From Streptomyces sp. AJS327 (GTDB lineage Bacteria > Actinomycetota > Actinomycetes > Streptomycetales > Streptomycetaceae): 64,000 bases of DNA. The notes beneath the pieces were generated by a model that ran no database searches, was not told the origin of the DNA, and worked only from the letters and a program-made list of their open reading frames with translations. This document shows, one piece after another, positions 8,491 to 16,365 of this stretch; the stretch's first letter is position 1; each line of letters starts with the position of its first letter. The stretch spans positions 954,501-1,018,500 of the forward strand of contig NZ_SKBR01000002.1 in the NCBI RefSeq assembly GCF_013450295.1, read 5' to 3'. The position numbers were made by a program, and so were the translations under genes.

Positions 8491-8738
8491 GCGGCTCCCC
8501 GGCGCGTGGCCGGAGCCCGTGAGCGGCCCGCGCGCCCGGGAGGCGGCGACGAGGACGGCGACCGGGTTTATCCGGGTGACCAGGCCGCCGGGGCGTGCCA
8601 GTATCGACAGTGCGGGCCGGTACGCTCCGGGCCGCCGCATCCCGCCGCTGGCGGGAGCGGGACGGGAATCTTCCCGGCACCCCGCGCGTTCTGCGGAACA
8701 CAGCATTCTTCCCGATCCCTCCCGACCTAAGGACGCAC

Positions 8739-10247
8739 TTGACTCCTTCCTCTTCCCTTCCAGATGACGGCCGCCGCAGCGACGAGTCGAACCGCCGGGC
8801 CGACGCCCTGATGGAGGAGGACGTTGCCTGGAGTTACGAGATCGACGGCGAGCGTGACGGCGAGCAGTACGACCGCTCCGAGCGCGCCGCTCTCCGCCGG
8901 GTCACCGGGCTCTCCACCGAACTGGAGGACGTCACCGAGGTCGAGTACCGGCAGCTGCGCCTGGAGCGTGTGGTGCTGGTCGGTGTCTGGACCTCCGGTA
9001 CCGCGGCGGACGCGGAGAACTCCCTGGCGGAGCTGGGGGCGCTGGCCGAGACCTCGGGCGCCCAGGTACTCGACGGCGTGATCCAGCGGCGCGACAAGCC
9101 GGACCCCGCGACCTACATCGGCTCGGGCAAGGCGGACGAGCTGCGGGACCTCGTGCTCTCCTCCGGCGCCGACACCGTCGTCTGTGACGGTGAGCTGAGC
9201 CCCGGTCAGCTGATTCACCTGGAGGACGTCGTCAAGGTGAAGGTGGTGGACCGCACCGCGCTGATCCTCGACATCTTCGCCCAGCACGCCAAGTCCCGTG
9301 AGGGCAAGGCCCAGGTCGCGCTCGCGCAGATGCAGTACATGCTGCCGAGACTGCGCGGCTGGGGTCAGTCGCTGTCCCGGCAGATGGGCGGTGGCGGTTC
9401 CGGTTCGACCGGTGGCGGCATGGCGACCCGTGGTCCCGGTGAGACCAAGATCGAGACGGACCGGCGGCGTATCCGCGAGAAGATGGCAAAGATGCGCCGG
9501 GAGATCGCCAACATGAAGGGCAGCCGCGACACCCAGCGGCAGGTCCGCAGGCGGCAGCGGGTCCCCTCGGTGGCGATCACCGGCTACACCAACGCGGGCA
9601 AGTCCTCGCTGCTCAACCGGCTCACCGGGGCGGGCGTGCTGGTGGACAACCAGCTCTTCGCCACCCTCGACCCGACGGTGCGCCGGGCGGAGACGCCCAG
9701 CGGGCGCGCGTACACCCTGGCCGACACGGTGGGGTTCGTCCGGCATCTGCCGCACCACCTGGTGGAGGCATTCCGCTCCACGATGGAGGAGGTCGGTGAC
9801 TCCGACCTGATCCTGCACGTCGTGGACGGTTCGCATCCGGCGCCAGAGGAGCAGCTCGCCGCGGTGCGCGAGGTCGTCGCCGACGTGGGCGCCACCGACG
9901 TTCCGGAGATCGTGGTCGTCAACAAGGCGGACGCGGCCGACCCGGAGACGCTGCACCGGCTGCTCGCCGCGGAGCGTTCGGCGCTGGTGGTGTCGGCGCG
10001 CACCGGTCAGGGCATCGAGGAACTGCTCGCCGAGATCGACGCCCGGCTGCCCCGGCCCGAGGTGGAGATCGCCGCCATGGTGCCGTACGACCAGGGCAAG
10101 CTGGTGGCCCGGGTGCACGGCGAGGGTGAGGTGATCTCCGAGGAGCACACCGCGGAGGGCACCCTGCTCAGGGCCCGGGTACACGAGGAACTGGCCGCGC
10201 AGCTGCGGCAGTTCGCCGCACTGTCGGAGTTCGCGCCGACCCGCTGA
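8739..10247 (+). CDS. hflX: GTPase HflX
   Basis: This 502-residue ribosome-associated GTPase splits or rescues stalled ribosomes. It has the HflX N-terminal domain (TYIGSGKADEL), a glycine-rich insert (GGGGSGSTGGG), the coiled linker with GPGETKIETDRR, and then the G domain: G1 GYTNAGKSS, G3 DTVGF, G4 NKAD. Translation probably starts at TTG 8739. An AAGGA site lies 6-7 nt upstream, and from there the protein opens with the Ser/Pro-rich stretch leading to ADALMEEDVAW that I recall from Streptomyces HflX. It is followed by a strong terminator at 10289-10325. Confidence 0.95.
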   Translation: MTPSSSLPDDGRRSDESNRRADALMEEDVAWSYEIDGERDGEQYDRSERAALRRVTGLSTELEDVTEVEYRQLRLERVVLVGVWTSGTAADAENSLAELGALAETSGAQVLDGVIQRRDKPDPATYIGSGKADELRDLVLSSGADTVVCDGELSPGQLIHLEDVVKVKVVDRTALILDIFAQHAKSREGKAQVALAQMQYMLPRLRGWGQSLSRQMGGGGSGSTGGGMATRGPGETKIETDRRRIREKMAKMRREIANMKGSRDTQRQVRRRQRVPSVAITGYTNAGKSSLLNRLTGAGVLVDNQLFATLDPTVRRAETPSGRAYTLADTVGFVRHLPHHLVEAFRSTMEEVGDSDLILHVVDGSHPAPEEQLAAVREVVADVGATDVPEIVVVNKADAADPETLHRLLAAERSALVVSARTGQGIEELLAEIDARLPRPEVEIAAMVPYDQGKLVARVHGEGEVISEEHTAEGTLLRARVHEELAAQLRQFAALSEFAPTR

Positions 10248-10288
10248 ACCGCCCGCGCCGGTTCCGTACCGATGGCGCGGACCACATG

Positions 10289-10325
10289 CGAGGAGGGGCC
10301 GTCCCCCAGGGGCGGCCCCTCCTCG
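10289..10325 (+). terminator. Terminator of hflX
   Basis: A 13-bp perfect stem (arms 10289-10301 and 10313-10325) lies 41 bp after the hflX stop, in a convergent intergenic region. Confidence 0.75.
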
Positions 10326-10360
10326 TGTCCTCACCCGCCGGTTCCGGGGCCCCGGCGGGA

Positions 10361-10396
10361 TCGCGGGCCGCGCGCCGCTCGGCGCCCGGCCCGCGA
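10361..10396 (-). terminator. Terminator of the minus-strand protease gene
   Basis: The arms 10361-10370 (TCGCGGGCCG) and 10387-10396 pair perfectly. The hairpin starts just after the stop codon at 10402 of the convergent lipoprotein protease gene. Confidence 0.65.
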
Positions 10397-10401
10397 GGGG
10401 G

Positions 10402-11616
10402 TCAGCTCTTGCCCGCGTACTTCTTGCTGATCGCGGAGAAGACGCCGTGGGCCTCCGGGCCGAGTCGCGGTCCGGCGAGCCAGGTGGCCGGCTGCGGGCC
10501 GATCGAGTTGACCGAGACCAGCTCCGGCTTGCCGCCCTTGCCCTGCATGAACCAGCCACCGCCGGAGGAACCGCCGGTCATGGTGCAGCCGATGCGGAAC
10601 ATCGCGGGCTGTGACGGGTCGATCGTCAGGCTGCCGGGCTTGTCCAGGCAGCTGTACATCCGCGCCCCGTTGTACGGGGGAGCGGCCGGGTAGCCGTAGG
10701 ACCGCAGACTGGAGAACCGCTGGACGGACGGGGCCTTGAAGTTGGCCTTGACCGCGTTGCCGACCGTCGCCTCCAGGGACTTGCCGCCCTGGACGGGCTT
10801 GACCTTGAGCACGGCGAAGTCCTGCTGCGCGCCGCCACCACCGGACTGGGCGCCCTCGCTGATCCAGTAGTTGGTGGTCTGCGCCCACTCGGCCCAGTAC
10901 TCGCCGTACGGCATCACGTCCGAGCGCTGCGCGGACTGCACCTGCCGCGGGGACAGCCCCTTGTTGTTGTACGCGGGGACGAAGGTGATGTTGCGCAGCC
11001 AGCCGCCGCTCTTACCGGAGTGCACGCAGTGCCCCGCGGTGGCCACCAGGTTGGAGTTGCCCGGGTTCCTGGGGTCCTTGATCACGGTGCCGGAGCAGAC
11101 CATGGGGCCCTTGGGGGTGTCCATGAACACCTTCCCGGCCGGTGCCGCGCTCTTGGTGTACGGGGTCGGCACCGCCTTGGCCCGGACGGCCTCCGGCTCC
11201 GGGTCGTTGCCGGTGTCCGCCGAGGTGTTCCCGACGTCCTTCGGTACCTGCTTCTCGTTGTCCTCGGCCTTCTTCATCCGGTCGAGGTTCCAGTGGTCCT
11301 TGATGTACGGGTTGACGAAGTCCTTGGCCTTCCGGAGCCACTGCTCCTTGTCCCAGTCCTTCCACGCCCCGTCCCGCCACTTGTCCAGGTCCTCCAGGGA
11401 ACTGGGCAGGTTGTCGGGGAGCTTGTCCGGCAGCCCGATGCCGTCCTTGCCCTTCTCGCCGTCCTGCTGCCCGCCGTCGGCCTCCGCCGAGGACTTGGCG
11501 TCGGAGTCCCCGCTGTCGTCGGACTCGCAGGCGGTGGCGGTGACCGCCAGCGCCGCGGCGATCGCGGCTGCGGCGATCACGGGTCGTCCGCGCCCGCGCC
11601 GGCGTATGGATCGCAT
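10402..11616 (-). CDS. Lipoprotein trypsin-like serine protease (paralogue 1)
   Basis: This 404-residue exported protein has a basic and hydrophobic leader ending in a lipobox-like AVTATAC with Cys30, then an acidic linker. A module rich in LPD, KW and WD pairs follows at about residues 60-115 (PDKLPDNLPSSLEDLDKWRDG and on to WNLDRMKKA). The C-terminal chymotrypsin-fold domain shows His196 (TAGHC), Asp266 (QQDFAVL) and Ser351 (GGSSGGGW). Catalytic residues are intact, so activity at the cell surface is likely; the substrate is unknown. ATG 11616 has a GGGAG site. It lies 68 bp downstream of a close paralogue, which indicates tandem duplication. Confidence 0.85.
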   Translation of the reverse strand: MRSIRRRGRGRPVIAAAAIAAALAVTATACESDDSGDSDAKSSAEADGGQQDGEKGKDGIGLPDKLPDNLPSSLEDLDKWRDGAWKDWDKEQWLRKAKDFVNPYIKDHWNLDRMKKAEDNEKQVPKDVGNTSADTGNDPEPEAVRAKAVPTPYTKSAAPAGKVFMDTPKGPMVCSGTVIKDPRNPGNSNLVATAGHCVHSGKSGGWLRNITFVPAYNNKGLSPRQVQSAQRSDVMPYGEYWAEWAQTTNYWISEGAQSGGGGAQQDFAVLKVKPVQGGKSLEATVGNAVKANFKAPSVQRFSSLRSYGYPAAPPYNGARMYSCLDKPGSLTIDPSQPAMFRIGCTMTGGSSGGGWFMQGKGGKPELVSVNSIGPQPATWLAGPRLGPEAHGVFSAISKKYAGKS

Positions 11617-11684
11617 GGGTCGTTGTCTCCCTGGGTGGTCGTGCGATGCGTTGGTGGGTTGCTGAGATGCGGCTCAGCCGCGGC

Positions 11685-12920
11685 TCACTTGCTGAGGGAC
11701 TCGAAGACCTGCTTGGCGTCCTTGCCGAGCCGCGGTCCCGCCAGCCAGGTGGCCGTGGCCGGGCCGATGGAGTTGACGGAGAGCAGTCGCTTGCCGTCCG
11801 CGCTGAGGATGCCACCGCCCGAGGCGCCCGCGGTCATCGTGCAGCCGATGCGGTACATCGAAGGCTGGGTGGTGTCGATGGTCAGACGGCCGGGCTTGGA
11901 GGTGCAGCTGTACTGCTTCGAGCCCTCGAAGGGCGGGGCGGCCGGGTAACCGTGCGAGGTGAGCTGGCTGAGGGACTTCACCCGCGGGGTGTTGAAGGCG
12001 ACGGGGATGGAGCCGCCGACCGTCTCCTCCAGCGACTTGCTGGTGCCCTTGTTCTCGGGCTGCATGTCCATCACGGCGAAGTCCTGCTGCGCGCCCTTGC
12101 CGCCGCGCTCGGCACCGTTGTTGATCCAGTGGCTGGTGGTACGGGCGTGCTTCGCCCACCAGACACCGTGCGGGGCGACCGCCTTCTGGTCGGACTGGTC
12201 CAGCTCCGAACCGTCCTTGCCCTGGGGGTTGTAGTCCGGCGCGAAGATGACGTTGCGGAACCAGCCCTTGCCCTGGCCGCCGTGCACGCAGTGCCCGGCG
12301 GTCGCGACCAGGTTCGACTTGCCGGGGTTCTTCGGGTCGGCGATCACGGTGCCGGAGCAGACCATGGAGCCCTTGGGGGTGTCCATGAAGACCTTGCCGA
12401 CCGGCCGGTCGTCCCCGTCGTACGGGGTCGGGGTCGGCTTGGCCCGCACGGGCCGGGGCTCGGGGTCGGTGACGCCCTCGTCCTCGCCGCTGCCGCCCTC
12501 ACCGCCGCTCGGGTCGTCATCGATCTCCGACTCGTCGACCTCGCGCCGGTCCTTCTGACGGTCGTTCTTGTCGGCGTCCTTCATCCGGTCCGAGTCCCAC
12601 AGGTCCTCGATGATCGGGTTGAAGAAGTCCTTGGCCTCGCGGAGCCAACGATCCTTGTCCCAGTTCTTCCAGTCCCCGTCACGCCACTTCTTCAGGTCGT
12701 CCAGGGAGGAGGGGAGCTTGTCCGGCAAGTCATCCGGCAGACCCAGCTCGTCCTTGAGGTCGCGCTCCGGCTTGCTCTCCGCGGACTGCGAGTCGGTGGG
12801 CTTGGCGTCCGCGTTGTCGTCCTCCGGACCACAGGCCGTGGCGGTCACCGCGAGTGCCGCCGCGACAGCCGTGGCCGCGAACGCCGACCGTCGGCGGGCG
12901 GACCTGGGTGTCGATGACAT
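11685..12920 (-). CDS. Lipoprotein trypsin-like serine protease (paralogue 2)
   Basis: This 411-residue protein has the same architecture as its downstream neighbour: lipobox Cys30 (AVTATACG), acidic linker, an LPDDLPDKLPSSLDDLKKW module, a second very acidic stretch (about 128-152), then the protease domain with His210 (TAGHC), Asp280 (QQDFAVM) and Ser367 (AGASGGG). It is the first gene of the minus-strand pair and shares a 435-bp upstream region with the divergent siderophore genes. The start ATG 12920 follows a GGGGAG site. The acidic and polar linkers suggest that the catalytic domain is held away from the membrane. Substrate and regulation are unknown. Confidence 0.85.
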   Translation of the reverse strand: MSSTPRSARRRSAFAATAVAAALAVTATACGPEDDNADAKPTDSQSAESKPERDLKDELGLPDDLPDKLPSSLDDLKKWRDGDWKNWDKDRWLREAKDFFNPIIEDLWDSDRMKDADKNDRQKDRREVDESEIDDDPSGGEGGSGEDEGVTDPEPRPVRAKPTPTPYDGDDRPVGKVFMDTPKGSMVCSGTVIADPKNPGKSNLVATAGHCVHGGQGKGWFRNVIFAPDYNPQGKDGSELDQSDQKAVAPHGVWWAKHARTTSHWINNGAERGGKGAQQDFAVMDMQPENKGTSKSLEETVGGSIPVAFNTPRVKSLSQLTSHGYPAAPPFEGSKQYSCTSKPGRLTIDTTQPSMYRIGCTMTAGASGGGILSADGKRLLSVNSIGPATATWLAGPRLGKDAKQVFESLSK

Positions 12921-13355
12921 GGATGAACTCCCCCTGAAGTGAATCGTCGTGCTGTGTATTTGTCATGCACCGCGCCGGAGCGGGGCGGCTCCCACTATGC
13001 CCGGTGAGGTGGGGGACGGGAGCAGCCGGGTCCCCGGTTCCTTCCGGAACAGAGCCGAGACATGCTCGCGACAACCGCCGTGCGTGTGTGGGGCGAGCTG
13101 GCGCCGGGTCGGTCCAGGTGGGAAAGGTGTACGGGGGCTCGGGACGGCGGTCGCCCGAGCCTCCCCGTGCAACAAACAGCCCCCGGCGCGGGGAGTTGAG
13201 ACGGTGGTGCGTGCCCACCGCGCCCGCCCGCAATCCCAACTGATCTGTCTCTCTTCGTACTTGCCCGTGATCTCCCGCGTGCCCCGTCGTTAGTGCGTAC
13301 GGGGGACAGCGCGCGTGTCCGCGCGCGCCACCGAGCAGCGGCAGAGGAGTCCTGA
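12921..13355. other. Divergent promoter region between protease pair and siderophore locus
   Basis: No gene is seen. I looked for the actinobacterial iron box (TTAGGTTAGGCTCACCTAA type) on both strands and found none. The region is less GC-dense near 12950-12965 and 13255-13295, which is where promoters would be expected. Confidence 0.4.
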
Positions 13356-15500
13356 GTGAACGCGCGCTCCACGGCGGACGGTCCACCGGTGAGCCCCGGC
13401 CGGGCGACGGCGCCCAGCCCCTCCGGAGGGCGGCCCGGCACGTCGGCGGCCCCGGCCGGATCCGGCGAACCGTCCGACTCGCGCCGTGCCGGGGTACCGG
13501 AGACCGGTCCCCCCGACTCCGCGCCCCGCGCCGGAGCGCGCGTGCCCGAGCGGCGCGTGCCGCCGCGGTCCGCCCCCCTCCCACCGCAGGTCCCCGCGCC
13601 CCGCGTGGCCCCCGAGTCCCCCGCGGCCCCGCTCGCCCGGGCGGGGGAGCCACGCACGGGCCGCCCCGAACTCCCAGGTCCCGGGGGGACGTCCGACCGG
13701 GCGGGCCACCCCGACCCGTACACCGCCGCCGACGCCGCCACCCTGGAGAACCTGCTGCGCTGCTGGGTTCGCGAGACCGGCGCCCTCCGGGAGCGCGGCG
13801 GCCCGGGCGAAGGCGGAACCGCCCCACGGGAGGGCACCCTCCGCGTCCCGCTGACGGCCAGCGGCCTGACCCTCCGGGTCCCGGTGCCGCACTGGTCAGT
13901 CACCGGCGCGCACCGCTTCGGCCCGCCGGTACTGGAGGGGGCGCCGCCCGAGGCCGCCCCGCTCAACGCCGTCACCCTGGCCGCGCTGCTCAGCCGGGAG
14001 GCCGCGTACCTCGGGGACGCGCCGCGCTCCGCCGAGGACACCGGGCTGATCGCCCGGGTCGCCGGCTCGGTCCAGCACACCGCGCGCTTCCTCGCGCACC
14101 GGCGCGCCACCCCCGAACCCCCCTCCGCGACGGGCGCGTTCCTCGACTCGGAGCAGGCGTTGCTCTTCGGCCATCCACTGCACCCCACACCCAAGTGCCG
14201 CGAGGGACTCACGGAGTCCGAACTCGACGTCTACTCCCCGGAGACGCGCGGCGCCTTCGCCCTCCACTGGCTGGCCGTCTCACCGGAGCTGGCCGCCGGG
14301 GACTCCGCCTGGACCGAGAACGGCTCGACCATCCCCGCCGCGCTGCTGGCCGCCCGGGCGGCGGGCCCGTCGGTGCGCGCGCAGCTGCCCGACGGGGCGG
14401 TGCCGCTGCCTCTCCACCCCTGGCAGGCCCGTGAGCTGCGCCGGGACCCGGTGTGCGCGGCGCTGCTGGCCGAGGGGGTGCTGCGCGACCTCGGCCCCGC
14501 TGGCGAACCCTGGTACCCCACCTCCTCGGTCCGCACCGTCTGCCGTCCCGACGGCCCGATGATGCTGAAGCTGTCCCTGGGGCTGCGGATCACCAACTCG
14601 CGGCGGAACAACCTCCGCAAGGAGCTGCTGCGCGGCGTCGAGGCCCACCGGCTGCTCTGCTCCGGGCTCGCCGACGAGTGGCGGGCCGCCTTCCCCGGCT
14701 TCGACGTCGTCCGTGACCCCGCGTGGCTCGGTGTCGACCTGCCCGGCGGCGGCACGCTGGCCGGTGTGGACACCGTGCTGCGGCACCACCCCTTCGCCGC
14801 CGGTGACGACATCCGGTGCGTCGCCGGGCTCCTGGCCCCGCTGCCCGACCCGGAACGCCCCGAGGGACCCCCGCGGTCCCGGCTCGCCAGGCTCCTTGAG
14901 GGGCTCGCGGCCCGGCGGGGGGAGTGCGCGGGCGCGCTGGCCGCCGAGTGGTTCCGGCGCTATCTGGAGCGCGTGGTGCGGCCGGTGCTCTGGCTGGACG
15001 GCGCCGCGGGCGTCGCCCTGGAGGCACACCAGCAGAACACGCTGGTGGCCCTGGACGCCGAGGGCTGGCCCGTCGGTGGTCGCTACCGCGACAACCAGGG
15101 CTACTACTTCCGCACCTCACACCGCGCCGCGCTGGAACGTCGCCTGCCGGGCCACCCGCTGGGGGTGGCCAGCGACTCCTTCGTCGACGATCCGGTGGTC
15201 GACGAACGCTTCGCGTACTACCTGGGCATCAACAACGTCTTCGGTCTGATCGGCGCGCTCGGGGCGCAGGGGCTCGCCGAGGAGCGGCGGCTGCTGGCCG
15301 AACTCCGGTGCTTCCTGCGGGAGGTGAGTCGTTCCGGCGCGCCCGAGGGCGCCTCCTCCCTGCCCCCGCTGCTGCTCGACTCCCCGACGCTGCGCTGCAA
15401 GGCCAACCTGCTGACCCGGCTGCGCGGAATGGACGAGCTGGTCGGCCCGGTCGACACCCAGTCCGTGTACACCACCATCCGCAACCCCCTCGCCGACTGA
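13356..15500 (+). CDS. NIS siderophore synthetase (IucA/IucC family)
   Basis: The protein has 714 residues from GTG 13356, with an AGAGGAG site. Such enzymes adenylate a carboxylate such as citrate and condense it with an amine or hydroxylamine. Family motifs are present: HPLHPTPKCREG, PLHPWQ, KLSLGLRITNSRRN, EAHQQNTLV and RDNQGYY. The first roughly 115 residues are Pro/Ala/Gly/Arg-rich with no predicted fold; the enzyme proper seems to begin near DPYTAADAATLENLL. Either this is a disordered extension or a downstream start is used. It is the first gene of a three-gene operon with gaps of 31 and 36 bp. The product cannot be named from sequence. Confidence 0.88.
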   Translation: MNARSTADGPPVSPGRATAPSPSGGRPGTSAAPAGSGEPSDSRRAGVPETGPPDSAPRAGARVPERRVPPRSAPLPPQVPAPRVAPESPAAPLARAGEPRTGRPELPGPGGTSDRAGHPDPYTAADAATLENLLRCWVRETGALRERGGPGEGGTAPREGTLRVPLTASGLTLRVPVPHWSVTGAHRFGPPVLEGAPPEAAPLNAVTLAALLSREAAYLGDAPRSAEDTGLIARVAGSVQHTARFLAHRRATPEPPSATGAFLDSEQALLFGHPLHPTPKCREGLTESELDVYSPETRGAFALHWLAVSPELAAGDSAWTENGSTIPAALLAARAAGPSVRAQLPDGAVPLPLHPWQARELRRDPVCAALLAEGVLRDLGPAGEPWYPTSSVRTVCRPDGPMMLKLSLGLRITNSRRNNLRKELLRGVEAHRLLCSGLADEWRAAFPGFDVVRDPAWLGVDLPGGGTLAGVDTVLRHHPFAAGDDIRCVAGLLAPLPDPERPEGPPRSRLARLLEGLAARRGECAGALAAEWFRRYLERVVRPVLWLDGAAGVALEAHQQNTLVALDAEGWPVGGRYRDNQGYYFRTSHRAALERRLPGHPLGVASDSFVDDPVVDERFAYYLGINNVFGLIGALGAQGLAEERRLLAELRCFLREVSRSGAPEGASSLPPLLLDSPTLRCKANLLTRLRGMDELVGPVDTQSVYTTIRNPLAD

Positions 15501-15531
15501 CGGCGCGGGCGGGGCCGAGAGGAGACACACC

Positions 15532-16329
15532 GTGCGGCAGCCACCGCGGCAACCGCCCCGACCGGCCTCCGGTGGGGGTGACGGCACCGTCGGCCCGGAG
15601 CTGGCCGCGGGGCTGCCCACGGAACCGTCCGGGGAACGGGCGCGGTTGCCCGGGGGACACGCGCCTACCGCGCACCGGCCGCCCCATCCCGGCGCGCGCC
15701 GTCCCGAGGGAGCCGTGACCGGTCCGCCCGCGCGCCCCGCCGCCCCGTTCACCGGTACCGACCTGCTGGACTCGCCCGGCGGCTGGCCCGCGCGCGGCAC
15801 CCCGGTCGGGGAGTTCCAGCTCGTCCCGGTCCACCCAGCCCGGGACCTCTCCCTGATCACCACGTGGATGAACGATCCGGCAGTCGCCGCCTTCTGGGAG
15901 CTGTCCGGCCCCCCGGAGCGCACCGCCGCCCACCTCACCGCGCAACTCGACGGCGACGGACGCAGCGTGCCCTGCCTCGGCGTGCTGGACGGCACCCCCA
16001 TGAGCTACTGGGAGATCTACCGCGCCGATCTCGACCCGCTCGCCCGGCACTGCCGCGTACAGCCCCACGACACCGGCCTGCACCTGCTGATCGGCGCCGC
16101 CGCCGACCGCGGCCGCGGCCGGGGTTCGGCGCTGCTGCGCGCCGTCGCCGACCTGGTCCTGGACCACCGGCCGCACTGCGCCCGGGTGCTGGCCGAACCC
16201 GATCTGCTGAACACCCCGTCCGTCGCGGCCTTCCTGGGGGCTGGCTTCCGGCTGAGCGCCGAAGTCGAACTCCCCGGCAAGCGGGCGGCCCTGATGGTGC
16301 GCGAGCGGATGCCGCGCGCCGCCGACTGA
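15532..16329 (+). CDS. GNAT acetyltransferase of IucB/AlcB/MbtK type
   Basis: In this 265-residue protein the C-terminal ~185 residues resemble siderophore acyltransferases that N-acylate hydroxylated lysine or diamines (IucB, AlcB, MbtK). The acetyl-CoA-binding segment ADRGRGRGSALL, the core WMNDPAVAAFWEL and the conserved MSYWEIYRAD and VLAEPDLLNTPS stretches are visible. The N-terminal ~75 residues are again Pro/Arg-rich and probably disordered. GTG 15532 has a GGAG site. It sits between two NIS synthetases, so it probably supplies one acylated building block. No N-hydroxylase gene is present nearby. Confidence 0.85.
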   Translation: MRQPPRQPPRPASGGGDGTVGPELAAGLPTEPSGERARLPGGHAPTAHRPPHPGARRPEGAVTGPPARPAAPFTGTDLLDSPGGWPARGTPVGEFQLVPVHPARDLSLITTWMNDPAVAAFWELSGPPERTAAHLTAQLDGDGRSVPCLGVLDGTPMSYWEIYRADLDPLARHCRVQPHDTGLHLLIGAAADRGRGRGSALLRAVADLVLDHRPHCARVLAEPDLLNTPSVAAFLGAGFRLSAEVELPGKRAALMVRERMPRAAD

Positions 16330-16365
16330 GCCGCGACCAACCCGTCCCCGACCGAAGGAGCCAGC

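Noticed and set aside
12921..13355. Iron box for the siderophore operon
   Set aside because: Searched both strands by eye for TTAGGTTAGGCT-type sites and found no match above half of positions.
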